Assembly: GCA_910578815.1 (NCBI GenBank)
Contig: CAJTSE010000006.1
Span: forward strand, 78,559 to 142,558
Reading direction: 5' to 3'
From: an uncultured Acetatifactor sp.
Lineage (GTDB): Bacteria > Bacillota > Clostridia > Lachnospirales > Lachnospiraceae
DNA length: 64,000 bases
Shown here: piece after piece, positions 24,686 to 33,353 of the stretch
How the letters are laid out: every line of letters starts with the position of its first letter
How positions within the stretch are numbered: position 1 is the first letter of the stretch
Position numbers and translations under genes: made by a program
Notes under the pieces: model-generated
Database searches by the model: none
What the model was told of the DNA's origin: nothing
Seen by the model: only the letters and a program-made list of their open reading frames with translations

Positions 24686-25331
24686 AATACTGATCGTTGA
24701 TGATGAAAAACCTATCTGTGACTTGATCGACATTAATTTATCGGCAGCAGGATACGACTGTAAATGCGTTCAGGACGGATTAAAGGCTATTGACCTGATT
24801 GAGTCGGAAACCTTTGACCTGATTCTGCTGGACATTATGCTGCCGGGGGCAGACGGTTTTGACATTATGGAATACATAAGGCCTCTGAAGATTCCGGTTA
24901 TCTTTATCACGGCCCGGCATGAGGTAAAGGACAGGGTAAAAGGCTTGAAGCTGGGAGCAGAGGACTATTTGGTAAAGCCTTTTGATGTGGTGGAGCTGGT
25001 AGCAAGGGTTGAGGTAGTGCTGCGCCGTTATAATAAAACGGAAACGGTGCTTACGGCAGGGAATGTCACAGTTGACGTAGAAGCCAGAAAGGTAACCAGG
25101 GCCGGGAGACAGGTGGAGCTGACAAACAAAGAATACGGTCTTTTAGTGCTGTTTATCCGGAATAAAAATATAGCACTTTTTCGGGAGACCTTATATGAAA
25201 AGGTTTGGGGCGATGAGTATCTGGCGGACAGCCGTACGCTGGACCTCCATGTGCAGCGGCTGCGCCGAAAGATGGGCTGGGAGGATAATTTGGTAGCAGT
25301 GTACAAGGTGGGATACCGTCTGGAAATATAG
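24678..25331 (+). CDS. OmpR/PhoB-family response regulator
   Basis: A 217-residue protein starting at ATG 24678 inside the previous gene. The receiver domain has the acidic pair DD at residues 8-9, the phospho-acceptor D52 in LILLDIML, and a Lys in YLVKPFD. The C-terminal winged helix has LTNKEYGLLVLFIRN and YEKVWGDEYLADSRTLDLHVQRLRRKM. It is a DNA-binding regulator activated by phosphorylation, encoded just upstream of its probable kinase. Its targets are not shown by the sequence; the operon itself and its membrane protein are likely candidates. Confidence 0.95.
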   Translation: MIKILIVDDEKPICDLIDINLSAAGYDCKCVQDGLKAIDLIESETFDLILLDIMLPGADGFDIMEYIRPLKIPVIFITARHEVKDRVKGLKLGAEDYLVKPFDVVELVARVEVVLRRYNKTETVLTAGNVTVDVEARKVTRAGRQVELTNKEYGLLVLFIRNKNIALFRETLYEKVWGDEYLADSRTLDLHVQRLRRKMGWEDNLVAVYKVGYRLEI

Positions 25332-25362
25332 ATGGACAGGCGAATTTTCCGGAAGGATGTAT

Positions 25363-26886
25363 ATGAGATTTTTATATAAGATTTTACTGTGGACCATTAT
25401 AATTATGGCGGCGGCTTTTGGGGTGAGCGGATATTTCTTTGTTAATTTTGTGTTTCAGACAGCCTTGGAAAGAGAAGTGGATCAGGCTCTGGACGGCAGT
25501 AATATCCTTCGCTTTGCCTTTGAGACGGCGGCCTTGAATGCGCCAACCAAATACGGCGTACTACAGGACGTTGCCATAGAACAGATCGGTGCAAAACTGG
25601 AGGTTGGCGGGCAGGGATCCGGGCGGTTGCTGCGTCTTTCCGACGAAGATAAAAAGGCCCTGTATGTCAGCGAAGGATTTACGGAAGACATGGCCCTTTT
25701 ACAGACGATTACAGAAAATTCCAGAAGCTTTCAGGTGACTCCCGTGGGTGAACGTTATTATATACAAACGGGGATCATGGTGAGTGTTTTAAACCGATAT
25801 TTGTATCTGGAAACCATGGAGGACGTGACAGAGGTGTTTGAAGAGCGGGCCATGGGCTTTAAGCTCTATCGGCAGGTTACGGTAGTTATGCTGGGCGTCA
25901 GCGCGGTGGTGATGTTTATGATCGGTACTTTCCTGACACGGCCCATCCGTATTCTTGCCAGAGCCACCAGAAAAATGGCTGTAGGTGATTACGGCTATCG
26001 CGCCAGACAGGTCAGCAATGATGAGCTTGGGCGTCTGACACAGGATTTTAACAGCATGGCAAATGTGCTGGAGGGGACCATTGACGAGCTGCAGGGCGAG
26101 ATACAGGCCAGAGAAGACTTTATTGCCGCTTTCGCTCATGAACTGAAAACACCGTTAACAGCTATCATAGGCTATGCGGATCTACTTCGTTCCAGAGAGC
26201 TGGACGACGAAAAGCATTTTCTATCCTCTAATTATATCTATACAGAGGGAAAGCGATTGGAAAACATGTCTTTCCGTCTGCTGGACATTATTGTTACCAA
26301 ACGAGGACAGATCGAGCCTCAGCCCGTTTCGGCGGAAGTTTTTTTCCGCCATTTGGAGGATATGTTTGCGGGTAACAGAGAACAAAGGCTGCAGGTGTCC
26401 TTCGAGGTGGGGACGGTTTATGCCGAGGTAAATCTGATTAAGTCTGTTCTTTCTAATCTGGTGGATAATGCCTGTAAGGCTTCTTCGCCGGGAGGTGTGG
26501 TGGAAGTGTCAGGAAGGATTACGGAGGGGGGCTATGAATTTCGGGTCCAAGATTACGGTGTGGGTATTCCGGAGGAAGAGCTGCAAAGGGTTACAGAGGC
26601 TTTTTACATGGTGGATAAATCCAGATCCCGCAGTAGAAACGGCGCCGGATTGGGGCTGGCGCTCTGTGTAGAAATTTTAAGATTGCATGATAGTGAGCTG
26701 TGGATAGACAGTGTGGTGGATGAAGGAACTTGTATGAGCTTTGTGCTGCAGGGTAAGCCTGATCAGCCTGAGAAGCCGAAAGGCTGTGAAAGGCATGAAG
26801 AAACGGAAGGGCCTGCAGGACCTGAAAAGCCGGAAGGCCTGGAAAAGCCCGGAAGATCAAAGAAGGAGGCAGCGAATGAAATTTAG
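25363..26886 (+). CDS. Sensor histidine kinase with a Glu-Lys-Pro-Gly-rich C-terminal tail
   Basis: A 507-residue protein. GGAAGG at 25351-25356 is six bases from ATG 25363, so I prefer this to ATG 25357. Two membrane segments (residues 5-28 and 165-187) enclose an extracytoplasmic sensor region. A HAMP domain follows, then the HisKA box FAHELKTPLTAIIGYADLL (H259), an N box LVDNACKASS, and ATPase motifs DYGVGIPEEEL and GAGLGLALC. After the catalytic domain lies a tail of about 45 residues with repeated EKP and PEKP units, not usual for this family. It overlaps the next gene by eleven bases. Confidence 0.93.
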   Translation: MRFLYKILLWTIIIMAAAFGVSGYFFVNFVFQTALEREVDQALDGSNILRFAFETAALNAPTKYGVLQDVAIEQIGAKLEVGGQGSGRLLRLSDEDKKALYVSEGFTEDMALLQTITENSRSFQVTPVGERYYIQTGIMVSVLNRYLYLETMEDVTEVFEERAMGFKLYRQVTVVMLGVSAVVMFMIGTFLTRPIRILARATRKMAVGDYGYRARQVSNDELGRLTQDFNSMANVLEGTIDELQGEIQAREDFIAAFAHELKTPLTAIIGYADLLRSRELDDEKHFLSSNYIYTEGKRLENMSFRLLDIIVTKRGQIEPQPVSAEVFFRHLEDMFAGNREQRLQVSFEVGTVYAEVNLIKSVLSNLVDNACKASSPGGVVEVSGRITEGGYEFRVQDYGVGIPEEELQRVTEAFYMVDKSRSRSRNGAGLGLALCVEILRLHDSELWIDSVVDEGTCMSFVLQGKPDQPEKPKGCERHEETEGPAGPEKPEGLEKPGRSKKEAANEI

Positions 26887-27709
26887 AAAGTTAAGTCTGC
26901 TGCTTTTACCCCTTGCGGCGATTACTGCCGGTTTGGCAGTCTGGGGGCCGGAAGCGCTTGCGGAATATCGAGACAAGGATATATTAAATCAGATTAAGGC
27001 ACAGGATGCAGAGACAGAAACGGAGGGCTACCGTTATTCTTTAAGCGGCAGCGAAAAACTGTACATTTTGTCAAAATGCCTGAACAATCAAATACTGCCC
27101 GAAAGTAAACAAAATGCTATGGCGAGGGAAGACGGCGTGGATCTTGATTATCAGGAGCTGACGGGCACCTATGCACTAGTGGTGAACCGTAAGGATTCAT
27201 CCGGACAGGAAGTAATGGAGGCGCAGGGAATTGCGCTGTGTGACAGGGCTTTGGGTGAACTGAAAGAGCTGGGAATCATTCCGGAGTCCGTAAAGACTGT
27301 AAACGAAAGGGCGTATACGGCAGTGAGATATTCGGCTATTGATGTGCCGGAACCCAAGAATAATGTGCTGGTGTGGAAGATCTCTCTGGATACGGGGCTG
27401 CAGACGGCAAACAGAGACAATCGGCTGCTTGACGCCTATGTAGATGCCGACACGGGAAAAGTTTATGAGTTTTATGTGAGGATTGAGGCTTCTTCCTGGG
27501 CAGAGGTGGACCCGGATGGGATCATTGGTGCCTGGGCTGAATATATGGGGTTGGATGCACCGCAGGAATACGCGGGTACAAACCCTTTGTCCGAAACCAC
27601 GCCATATTTTAAAAAATATGTCTTTGCGGGAATGGAGGAAGGAACTACGATTGTGACAGTGGGATTTTATGAAGGCATCCAGGAGCTTTTTTTGAAGATT
27701 TCCAAGTAG
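26876..27709 (+). CDS. Signal-anchored protein of the two-component operon
   Basis: A 277-residue protein starting at ATG 26876 with AAGGAGG six bases upstream; the start lies inside the kinase gene. A single N-terminal hydrophobic segment (LSLLLLPLAAITAGLAVWG) should hold it at the membrane. The outside part has VLVWKISLDTGLQTANRDNRLLDAYVDADTGKVYEFYV, a PepSY-like pattern in which a beta hairpin ends in a D-T-G-K turn. I cannot assign a family with confidence. Translational overlap with the kinase suggests it works with it, perhaps as a sensor partner. Confidence 0.65.
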   Translation: MKFRKLSLLLLPLAAITAGLAVWGPEALAEYRDKDILNQIKAQDAETETEGYRYSLSGSEKLYILSKCLNNQILPESKQNAMAREDGVDLDYQELTGTYALVVNRKDSSGQEVMEAQGIALCDRALGELKELGIIPESVKTVNERAYTAVRYSAIDVPEPKNNVLVWKISLDTGLQTANRDNRLLDAYVDADTGKVYEFYVRIEASSWAEVDPDGIIGAWAEYMGLDAPQEYAGTNPLSETTPYFKKYVFAGMEEGTTIVTVGFYEGIQELFLKISK

Positions 27710-27791
27710 GGACAGTTTCAAAAGGGAGTGATGCAACTATGATGGAAAAAATATGAAAATTTTATGCTAAAAATATGAATATTTGACGGTG

Positions 27792-27838
27792 TTCCCTTGT
27801 ATGCTTTATATAATAGATACAAGGGAATTTTTATATTT
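27792..27838 (+). terminator. Terminator of the two-component operon
   Basis: TTCCCTTGTAT (27792-27802) and ATACAAGGGAA (27817-27827) form an 11-bp perfect stem followed by TTTTTATATTTTT. A TATAAT within the loop (27809-27814), with a TTGACG 20 bases upstream, might serve as the promoter of the next gene, but the spacing is poor. Confidence 0.8.
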
Positions 27839-27857
27839 TTGAAAAGAGGTTAAGGCC

Positions 27858-29366
27858 ATGTATGGACAGGCAAGGGGAAAAGGGTATGAAGTAAGGCTGG
27901 TGAGAGTAAGCCCCTGGGATAACAGGACTGCCCGCGGTAAAAAAGGCAGCAGAAGACATGGCAGGATAGCCGCGATCCTGATGAGTACAGCCCTGACGCT
28001 GTCTATTGGAGTGAGTATACTCTATTTTGGTCTTTTGCCGGCGGTAGGTAAAACAGTGCCGGCATCCGGAGGGCAGGACATGCAGGGAGCTTCCATGGAT
28101 GCAGGAGCGTCTATGGGCTCCGGATACTCAGAGGGAAATGGATCATCCGCTCATGACATGGAAACAAATATGACACAAGTGTCGCACGGGGAAGAAAGCG
28201 AAGCATCAACGGCAGAAACGGAGTCTCCAACGCCCTTGATCGTTCTGGATCCCGGTCACGGCGGTGAAGATGAGGGCTGTATGCGGGGAGAGGTGCAGGA
28301 GAAGGAGCTTAATCTGGAAATTGCTTTAAGAACTGCAGAAAGACTTAGGGAAATGGGGTTTAAGGTAGAGCTGACGCGGGATGATGATACTGAGCTGACG
28401 CTGGAAGAAAGGGTTGCAGCAGCAGAGGAAACAGGAGCCGACATATTTGTCAGTATTCACCAGAACGCTTGTGATGAGCAGGAAAACCCTGCCAGGGGAA
28501 TCGAGGCCTGGTACTGCGGCGAATCGGAAGGCAGCAGACGTCTTGCCAAACTGATTTACGGAGAAGTTCTGAAAAAAACAGATGCCAAGGAACGAAATTT
28601 GAACGAAACCGGAGAATTGTACGTAATCAGGGAAACCTCCATGCCTTCCTGCTTAATTGAGACAGGCTTTATCTCTAACATGGATGAAAGAAAGCGGCTG
28701 AGCGATCCGGATTATCAGGATAAGATTGCCGCCGGTATTGCGGAGGGTGTGAATTATTATTTTCATCCAAAGACCATGTATTTGACCTTTGACGACGGGC
28801 CGTCTGAGGATAATACCACGGCAGTGCTGGACATTTTAAAAAAACATAATATTAAGGCTACTTTCTTTGTAGTAGGAGAAAATGTGCGTAAGCATCCGGA
28901 GGTAGCCCGCAGGATTGTGGAAGAAGGTCACACCATCGGCATTCACTGTAACCGGCATGAGTATGATGTGATCTACGAGAGCTTGGAAAGTTATCTGGCT
29001 GATTTTGAAGCGGCTTATAAGGCGGTGTATGAGGTTACGGGAGTGGAGGTGAAGCTGTTCCGTTTTCCCGGAGGCAGCATTAATGCTTATAACGCAGAGG
29101 TTTATGAAGAAATCATCGAAGAAATGACAAATCGAGGCTACATTTATTTCGACTGGAACGGCTGCCTGGAGGATGCGGGGGCTGGAACTACCCCGGAGCA
29201 GTTGATCAAAAATGCCAGGGAAAGCACTTTGGGGCGGAAAAAGGTAGTTATGCTGGCTCATGACATTATCTATCATACCACTCTTTGCCTGGATGAGCTG
29301 ATCGACAGCTTTCCGGAATACAAGTTTGAGCCGCTGACGGAAGAGGTAAAGCCGATACAGTTTTGA
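27858..29366 (+). CDS. Bifunctional cell-wall amidase and polysaccharide deacetylase
   Basis: A 502-residue protein starting at ATG 27858 with AAGAGG upstream. An Arg-rich N-terminus leads into one membrane segment (about residues 40-62), then a Ser/Gly/Met-rich linker. Residues 125-300 are an Amidase_3 domain: VLDPGHGGEDEG (zinc His), Glu in KELNLEIAL, SIHQNA and SCLIETGFISN. Residues 305-500 are a NodB-type polysaccharide deacetylase: YLTFDDGP, IHCNRHEYD and FRFPGGSIN. Together they suggest cleavage and N-deacetylation of peptidoglycan, of use in spore cortex or cell separation. The two activities are usually on separate proteins. Confidence 0.9.
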   Translation: MYGQARGKGYEVRLVRVSPWDNRTARGKKGSRRHGRIAAILMSTALTLSIGVSILYFGLLPAVGKTVPASGGQDMQGASMDAGASMGSGYSEGNGSSAHDMETNMTQVSHGEESEASTAETESPTPLIVLDPGHGGEDEGCMRGEVQEKELNLEIALRTAERLREMGFKVELTRDDDTELTLEERVAAAEETGADIFVSIHQNACDEQENPARGIEAWYCGESEGSRRLAKLIYGEVLKKTDAKERNLNETGELYVIRETSMPSCLIETGFISNMDERKRLSDPDYQDKIAAGIAEGVNYYFHPKTMYLTFDDGPSEDNTTAVLDILKKHNIKATFFVVGENVRKHPEVARRIVEEGHTIGIHCNRHEYDVIYESLESYLADFEAAYKAVYEVTGVEVKLFRFPGGSINAYNAEVYEEIIEEMTNRGYIYFDWNGCLEDAGAGTTPEQLIKNARESTLGRKKVVMLAHDIIYHTTLCLDELIDSFPEYKFEPLTEEVKPIQF

Positions 29367-29390
29367 GAATCCGTTAGCTCTGCGGCAGGA

Positions 29391-29535
29391 TGCGCCGCCT
29401 GACGGACAAGAATTCCCAGGAAGACACGTTTTCACTCGAAAAAAACGTAACGGTACATAAGTCTCCTGAAAAACGGAGACTAAGTACCGACGTTTTTTAC
29501 GGTCTTCCCGGAAATCCATTGTCCCATGCGGCGCA
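29391..29535 (+). repeat. Long imperfect palindrome with an inner terminator hairpin
   Basis: The inner part is a hairpin at 29440-29498: AAAAAACGT ... AGTCTCC pairs with GGAGACT ... ACGTTTTTT around TGAAAAAC, ending in six T, and can terminate the preceding gene. Outside it, CCCAGGAAGAC pairs with GTCTTCCCGG, GGACAA with TTGTCC and TGCGCCGC (29391-29398) with GCGGCGCA (29528-29535). The whole is an arm-to-arm structure of about 145 bases. Related fragments (CAATGGGACAATG) recur at about 29633-29645. Confidence 0.75.
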
Positions 29536-29681
29536 AGATGCGGCAAGGCGGATATAATGTATCAGCTCATCCATGTCGTTTACAGGTAACAGGCGGCAGG
29601 CTGTGAATGGCTGTTGCGGCGCACAATACAGCACAATGGGACAATGACGCATCCTGCATTTTGCTGCCAGACAAAATGGAA

Positions 29682-29709
29682 TTGACATTCTCTTCAAGCG
29701 GAGTATAAT
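29682..29709 (+). promoter_or_regulatory. Sigma-A promoter for the MATE gene
   Basis: TTGACA at 29682-29687 and TATAAT at 29704-29709 with a 16-base spacer, about 48 bases upstream of the start codon. Confidence 0.8.
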
Positions 29710-29757
29710 CGTTGATGAAAAATTTGGCGCATTATACACGCGGGGGAGGCTTTGGGC

Positions 29758-31113
29758 ATGAGCGCAAATAGGAGCTTAAATAAAGATTTGACGGTAGGGG
29801 AACCGGAAAAGGTATTATGGAGGTTTTGCCTGCCGCTGTTTGGAAGCATTATTTTTCAGCAGCTTTATAATATTGCGGACAGTTTCACGGTGGGAAAGTT
29901 TGTGGGGGAGGATGCACTGGCGGCGGTAGGAAACAGTTATGAGATCACCCTGATTTTCATTGCCTTTGCCTTTGGCTGCAATATCGGCTGCTCCGTCATA
30001 GTTTCCCGGCTGTTCGGGACAAAGGATTACGGGGAGATGAAAACGGCAGTATATACCTCTCTGATTGCCACGGGAGTGCTGTGCGGCGTGCTGATGCTGT
30101 TTGGCATTTTCGGCTGTGACGGACTGCTGGAGCTGATCCATACGCCTCAAAGGGTATTTGCAGATTCCGCTTTATATCTGGATATTTATATCTGGGGTCT
30201 GCCCTTTCTGTTTTTCTATAATGTGTGCACTGGTATTTTTTCCGCGCTGGGGGATTCCAGAACACCTTTTGTTTTTCTTGCCTGTTCTTCTCTTTCCAAC
30301 ATCTTCATGGATATATTGTTTGTACAGGCGTTTCACATGGGTGTGGCAGGCGTGGCCTGGGCCACCTTTCTTTGCCAGGGAGTAAGCTGCCTGCTGGCGG
30401 TTACGGTTGTGTTAAAAAGGCTGGCGGCCATTAAAACGGAGCGGAAGGTAAAAATTTTTTCCTGGCCTCTTTTGGGCAGGATTGCAGTAATTGCAATTCC
30501 CAGTATTTTACAGCAAAGCTTTGTATCCGTAGGAAATATTGTGCTTCAGAGCGTAATTAACGGCTTCGGACCTTCCGTTATGGCGGGATATTCTGCGGCC
30601 ATTAAGCTGAACAATCTGGTGATTACCTCTCTGACTACCTTGGGTAACGGTATTTCTAATTTTACCTCTCAAAATATCGGTGCCGGAAAGCTGCATCGGG
30701 TAAAGCAGGGCTTTCGGGCGGGCCGGAAAATGGTATGGATGCTCTGTCTGCCCCTGACACTGCTGTATTTGCTGGCGGGGCGTTTCCTGGTCTATATCTT
30801 TATGGAGGACATCACCGGAACCGCTATAGACACAGGAATAATGTTCCTAAGAATCGTTTCTCCCTTTTACTTTGTTATATCCGTAAAGCTGGTGGCGGAC
30901 GGTGTGCTTCGCGGAGCAGGGCTGATGGGCAGATTTATGATTTCCACCTTTACGGATCTGATCTTAAGGGTGGCACTGGCAGTTCTGCTTTCCGTGCCCT
31001 TTCAGGATACCGGAATCTGGTGCGCATGGCCTGTGGGCTGGGTGCTGGGAACGGCGCTTTCCGTGCTGTTCTATAAAAGAGGCCCCTGGAAGGACGCAGC
31101 AGAGCCGGCATAG
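29758..31113 (+). CDS. MATE-family efflux transporter
   Basis: A 451-residue membrane protein starting at ATG 29758, with GGGGGAGG eight bases upstream. Twelve hydrophobic segments in two similar halves can be traced. Family motifs include KVLWRFCLPLFGSIIFQQLYNIADSFTVGKFVG at the start (shown here only by its first part, and by AVGNSYEITLIF after it) and, in the second half, LQSVINGFGPSVMAGYSAA. MATE proteins expel drugs or metabolites in exchange for sodium or protons. It ends where a reverse-strand remnant begins. Confidence 0.93.
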   Translation: MSANRSLNKDLTVGEPEKVLWRFCLPLFGSIIFQQLYNIADSFTVGKFVGEDALAAVGNSYEITLIFIAFAFGCNIGCSVIVSRLFGTKDYGEMKTAVYTSLIATGVLCGVLMLFGIFGCDGLLELIHTPQRVFADSALYLDIYIWGLPFLFFYNVCTGIFSALGDSRTPFVFLACSSLSNIFMDILFVQAFHMGVAGVAWATFLCQGVSCLLAVTVVLKRLAAIKTERKVKIFSWPLLGRIAVIAIPSILQQSFVSVGNIVLQSVINGFGPSVMAGYSAAIKLNNLVITSLTTLGNGISNFTSQNIGAGKLHRVKQGFRAGRKMVWMLCLPLTLLYLLAGRFLVYIFMEDITGTAIDTGIMFLRIVSPFYFVISVKLVADGVLRGAGLMGRFMISTFTDLILRVALAVLLSVPFQDTGIWCAWPVGWVLGTALSVLFYKRGPWKDAAEPA

Positions 31114-31119
31114 TCATAA

Positions 31120-31318
31120 CCTCGTCCTGTATTTTGCGCCCTTGCACGGTAATCAGTCCTGTGTCGCACATTTGGCGTGCCACAAGATAAGTGCGGGTTT
31201 GCTTTAAACGCAGAAGTTCCTGCAATTCGTCTTCTCCAATTTCCCCGTACTCCGAAAGATAGTCTAGCATTTCTGCATCTGCGGGGTGACATGGAAATAG
31301 GGCTTCTTCAATCTTGTT
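31120..31318 (-). pseudogene. Remnant of a gene ending in a winged-helix-like domain
   Basis: On the minus strand a frame that starts without a start codon near 31318 encodes IEEALFPCHPADAEMLDYLSE and continues with DELQELLRLKQTRTYLVARQM and GLITVQGRKIQDE. The pattern of an E-L-L-x-L-x-x-T-R-T-Y recognition helix followed by GLI-x-x-x-G is that of a small HTH C-terminal to a larger protein. It runs into the end of the MATE gene. The rest of the parent gene is missing, so this is probably debris. Confidence 0.5.
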
Positions 31319-31381
31319 TTAAATTCTAATATATTCACTTCCATAATCAAAATCAGGCGATAAAAATAATAAATAATGTTA

Positions 31382-31427
31382 TTGACAAATATATCAAGTG
31401 TTGATATATTTAAATCACGATATATCG
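31382..31427 (+). promoter_or_regulatory. padR promoter with operator palindromes
   Basis: TTGACA (31382-31387) and TATATT (31405-31410) with a 17-base spacer. A perfect inverted repeat, AAATATATCAA-GTG-TTGATATATTT (31387-31411), covers the spacer and -10 box. A second palindrome, CGATATATCG, lies at 31418-31427, just ahead of the ribosome binding site. These are likely binding sites for the PadR protein encoded directly downstream. Confidence 0.8.
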
Positions 31428-31439
31428 GAGGACGACATA

Positions 31440-31772
31440 ATGAAAAGTACAGAAACGACAAAAATATTTCCGTTGACGGAGGCATTATTCTATATTCTGC
31501 TTTCGTTGCGGAAGCCAAACCACGGTTACGGCATCATTCGGGAGGTGGAGGAATTGACGAAGGGCCGGGTGGTACTGGGACCGGGAACGCTGTACGGAGC
31601 CATTCAGACCATGACGGAGAAGGGCTGGATCCGTATTTACAGCGAAGAGACGGATTCCCGGAAAAAAAAGCAATACATCATTACCGATCTGGGCAGAGAT
31701 ATTTTTCAGGCGGAAAAAAGGCGACTGGAGGAGCTGGTGGAAAATGCAGGACTGTTTGACCTGAGTCTGTGA
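31440..31772 (+). CDS. PadR-family transcriptional regulator
   Basis: A 110-residue protein starting at ATG 31440 with GGAGG eight bases upstream. It has LTEALFYILLSLRKPNHGYGI, the PadR winged-helix opening, then LGPGTLYGAIQTMTEKGWI and RKKKQYIITDLGR. PadR proteins repress nearby genes and are relieved by ligands such as phenolics or drugs. The promoter palindromes suggest autoregulation. The next gene encodes a DUF2812 protein, a common partner of PadR regulators. A MATE transporter lies just upstream. Confidence 0.93.
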   Translation: MKSTETTKIFPLTEALFYILLSLRKPNHGYGIIREVEELTKGRVVLGPGTLYGAIQTMTEKGWIRIYSEETDSRKKKQYIITDLGRDIFQAEKRRLEELVENAGLFDLSL

Positions 31773-31799
31773 CCAAGGCTGTGGTCTGCATAAAGTCAG

Positions 31800-31987
31800 C
31801 GCAAAGCTTCCGGCCGGCAGAAAAAGGATTGGTGAAGAAGGAACTGATCAGAAGGAAGGCCTGAACAGAAAGAGGGGACGGAATAAAAAAGGACAGAACA
31901 GAAAAAGGACGAAATAGAAAAGGGACAGAACAGAAAAGAAGGATTGCTCAGAAGAAAAAACGGATCAGAAGAAAGAACCGAACAAAA
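31800..31987 (+). repeat. Purine-rich low-complexity stretch
   Basis: The strand is almost entirely A and G with repeating GGACAGAACAGAAAA-like units of about 15-20 bases (for example at 31895-31912 and 31920-31938). It encodes no convincing protein. It may be a degenerate short tandem repeat that separates padR from the DUF2812 gene. Confidence 0.55.
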
Positions 31988-32023
31988 GTGAAGACTGGCG
32001 AAATGAGAGAAAAGAAAACAAAG

Positions 32024-32827
32024 ATGGTTAAGTTCCGGTGGTACTTTGATACGGATAAGGAAACGGAATGGCTGAACCTCATGGCGGAAAAGGGATGGGC
32101 CTTAACAGGATTCTGCCTTGGCTTTTACCGTTTTGAAAGGTGTGAGCCGGGGGAATATATTTATCAGATTGATGCGACGGATAAGCTGTTTGGCGTGTCG
32201 GAGGATTACCGGCAGTTTATGGAGGAAATGGGAGCAGAAATCGTTTGTATCTGGGGTTTATATGCTTTTCTGCGCAGAAAGGCTGCAGAAGGGCCTTTTC
32301 AACTATATACGGATGTGGAATTTACGATTTCCCACTATTCAAAAATTATAAACAGGTTTGAAACAGTAGAAGCTATGGAAGCTGCCGGTATGCTGAGCGG
32401 CATTTACTGTGCGGTGCAGGAGATAAATACCTTCGGCTGGGTGCTCGCTCTTTTAGCGGGGAGCCTTTTCTTGGTGTTTCAGCGGCAGGCGGCGCGTGTG
32501 AAGAAGGAATTAAAGGAGCTGAAAATAGGCGGCATGGCACTTAAGGGCGAGGATGAAACGATACATCTGGCCTGTACGGGAAATCAGGTTCAATCGGAAT
32601 TTCTTCCCGTTTTCCTGGAAAGCGGCAGCTATACGCTATGCTTTTATTATCTGACCTGTGAGGAAGACTGGCTGGAATACTGTGAGATTACCGGTCTGGA
32701 GGCAGGCAATTTAGTGGATTATTTCTGGGAGCCGGGATTACCTGCTGTATTCACTGGAAGTTATCAAATTTACAGTAATCTATCAGAAGAAAATTCTGCA
32801 TCTAATTCTGCATCCGGAGGAAATTAA
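32024..32827 (+). CDS. DUF2812 membrane protein
   Basis: The first codons are uncertain: ATG 32024 fits the family start (MVKFRWYFDTDKETEWLN), but GTG 31988 and ATG 32003 are in frame and no clear ribosome binding site precedes any of them. The DUF2812 pattern continues with MAEKGWALTGFCLGFYRFERCEPGEYIYQID. A membrane segment occurs at about residues 130-155 (VLALLAGSLFLVF). The remaining third is soluble. Such proteins are often encoded with PadR regulators and are thought to be membrane partners, but their role is unknown. Confidence 0.8.
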   Translation: MVKFRWYFDTDKETEWLNLMAEKGWALTGFCLGFYRFERCEPGEYIYQIDATDKLFGVSEDYRQFMEEMGAEIVCIWGLYAFLRRKAAEGPFQLYTDVEFTISHYSKIINRFETVEAMEAAGMLSGIYCAVQEINTFGWVLALLAGSLFLVFQRQAARVKKELKELKIGGMALKGEDETIHLACTGNQVQSEFLPVFLESGSYTLCFYYLTCEEDWLEYCEITGLEAGNLVDYFWEPGLPAVFTGSYQIYSNLSEENSASNSASGGN

Positions 32828-32828
32828 G

Positions 32829-33284
32829 ATGGTGGAATACGCGGTTTATCCTTTCGCCTGGGGGTTTCTGGAGATCGGCTGCGAGGGAGACACGGTAATC
32901 AGCATGAAAAGGACGGAACAGCCGGGTAAGGAACAGGCACGGACGACGCTTGCAGAGCTGGTATACGGGCAGGTTACGGAGTATCTGCAGGGCCGCCGCA
33001 GCGCCTTTACCTTTCCCCTTGAACTTCGCGGCACGGAATTTCAGAAAAAAGTGTGGCAGGAGCTTTGCAAAATTCCTTACGGGAAAACCAGGACCTATGG
33101 AGAAATTGCCGCCGCAATCGGAAACCCAAAGGCCGCGCGGGCCGTAGGGATGGCAAATAATAAGAATCCCATTATTATTGCAGTACCCTGTCACAGGGTA
33201 ATCGGGGCAAATGGAAAGCTTGTAGGGTATGCCGGCGGGCTGGACATGAAAAGGGATTTGCTGAGATTGGAGAAGAGCCTTTGA
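32829..33284 (+). CDS. ogt: Methylated-DNA-protein-cysteine methyltransferase
   Basis: A 151-residue protein starting at ATG 32829, one base after the DUF2812 stop, with GGAGG upstream. It contains the DNA-binding VWQELCKIPYGKTRTYGEIA and the active site IIAVPCHRVIGANG (acceptor Cys C121), followed by GYAGGLDMKRDLL. The methyl group of O6-methylguanine is moved to this cysteine in a single-use repair reaction. The N-terminal domain is short and lacks the Ada Cys cluster, so it is the Ogt type. Confidence 0.95.
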   Translation: MVEYAVYPFAWGFLEIGCEGDTVISMKRTEQPGKEQARTTLAELVYGQVTEYLQGRRSAFTFPLELRGTEFQKKVWQELCKIPYGKTRTYGEIAAAIGNPKAARAVGMANNKNPIIIAVPCHRVIGANGKLVGYAGGLDMKRDLLRLEKSL

Positions 33285-33353
33285 AGAAGTGGTGAGACAT
33301 GGTAATATACTCATGACCGGTAAATGCGGATCAATTATTGCGGAGGAACGGAT

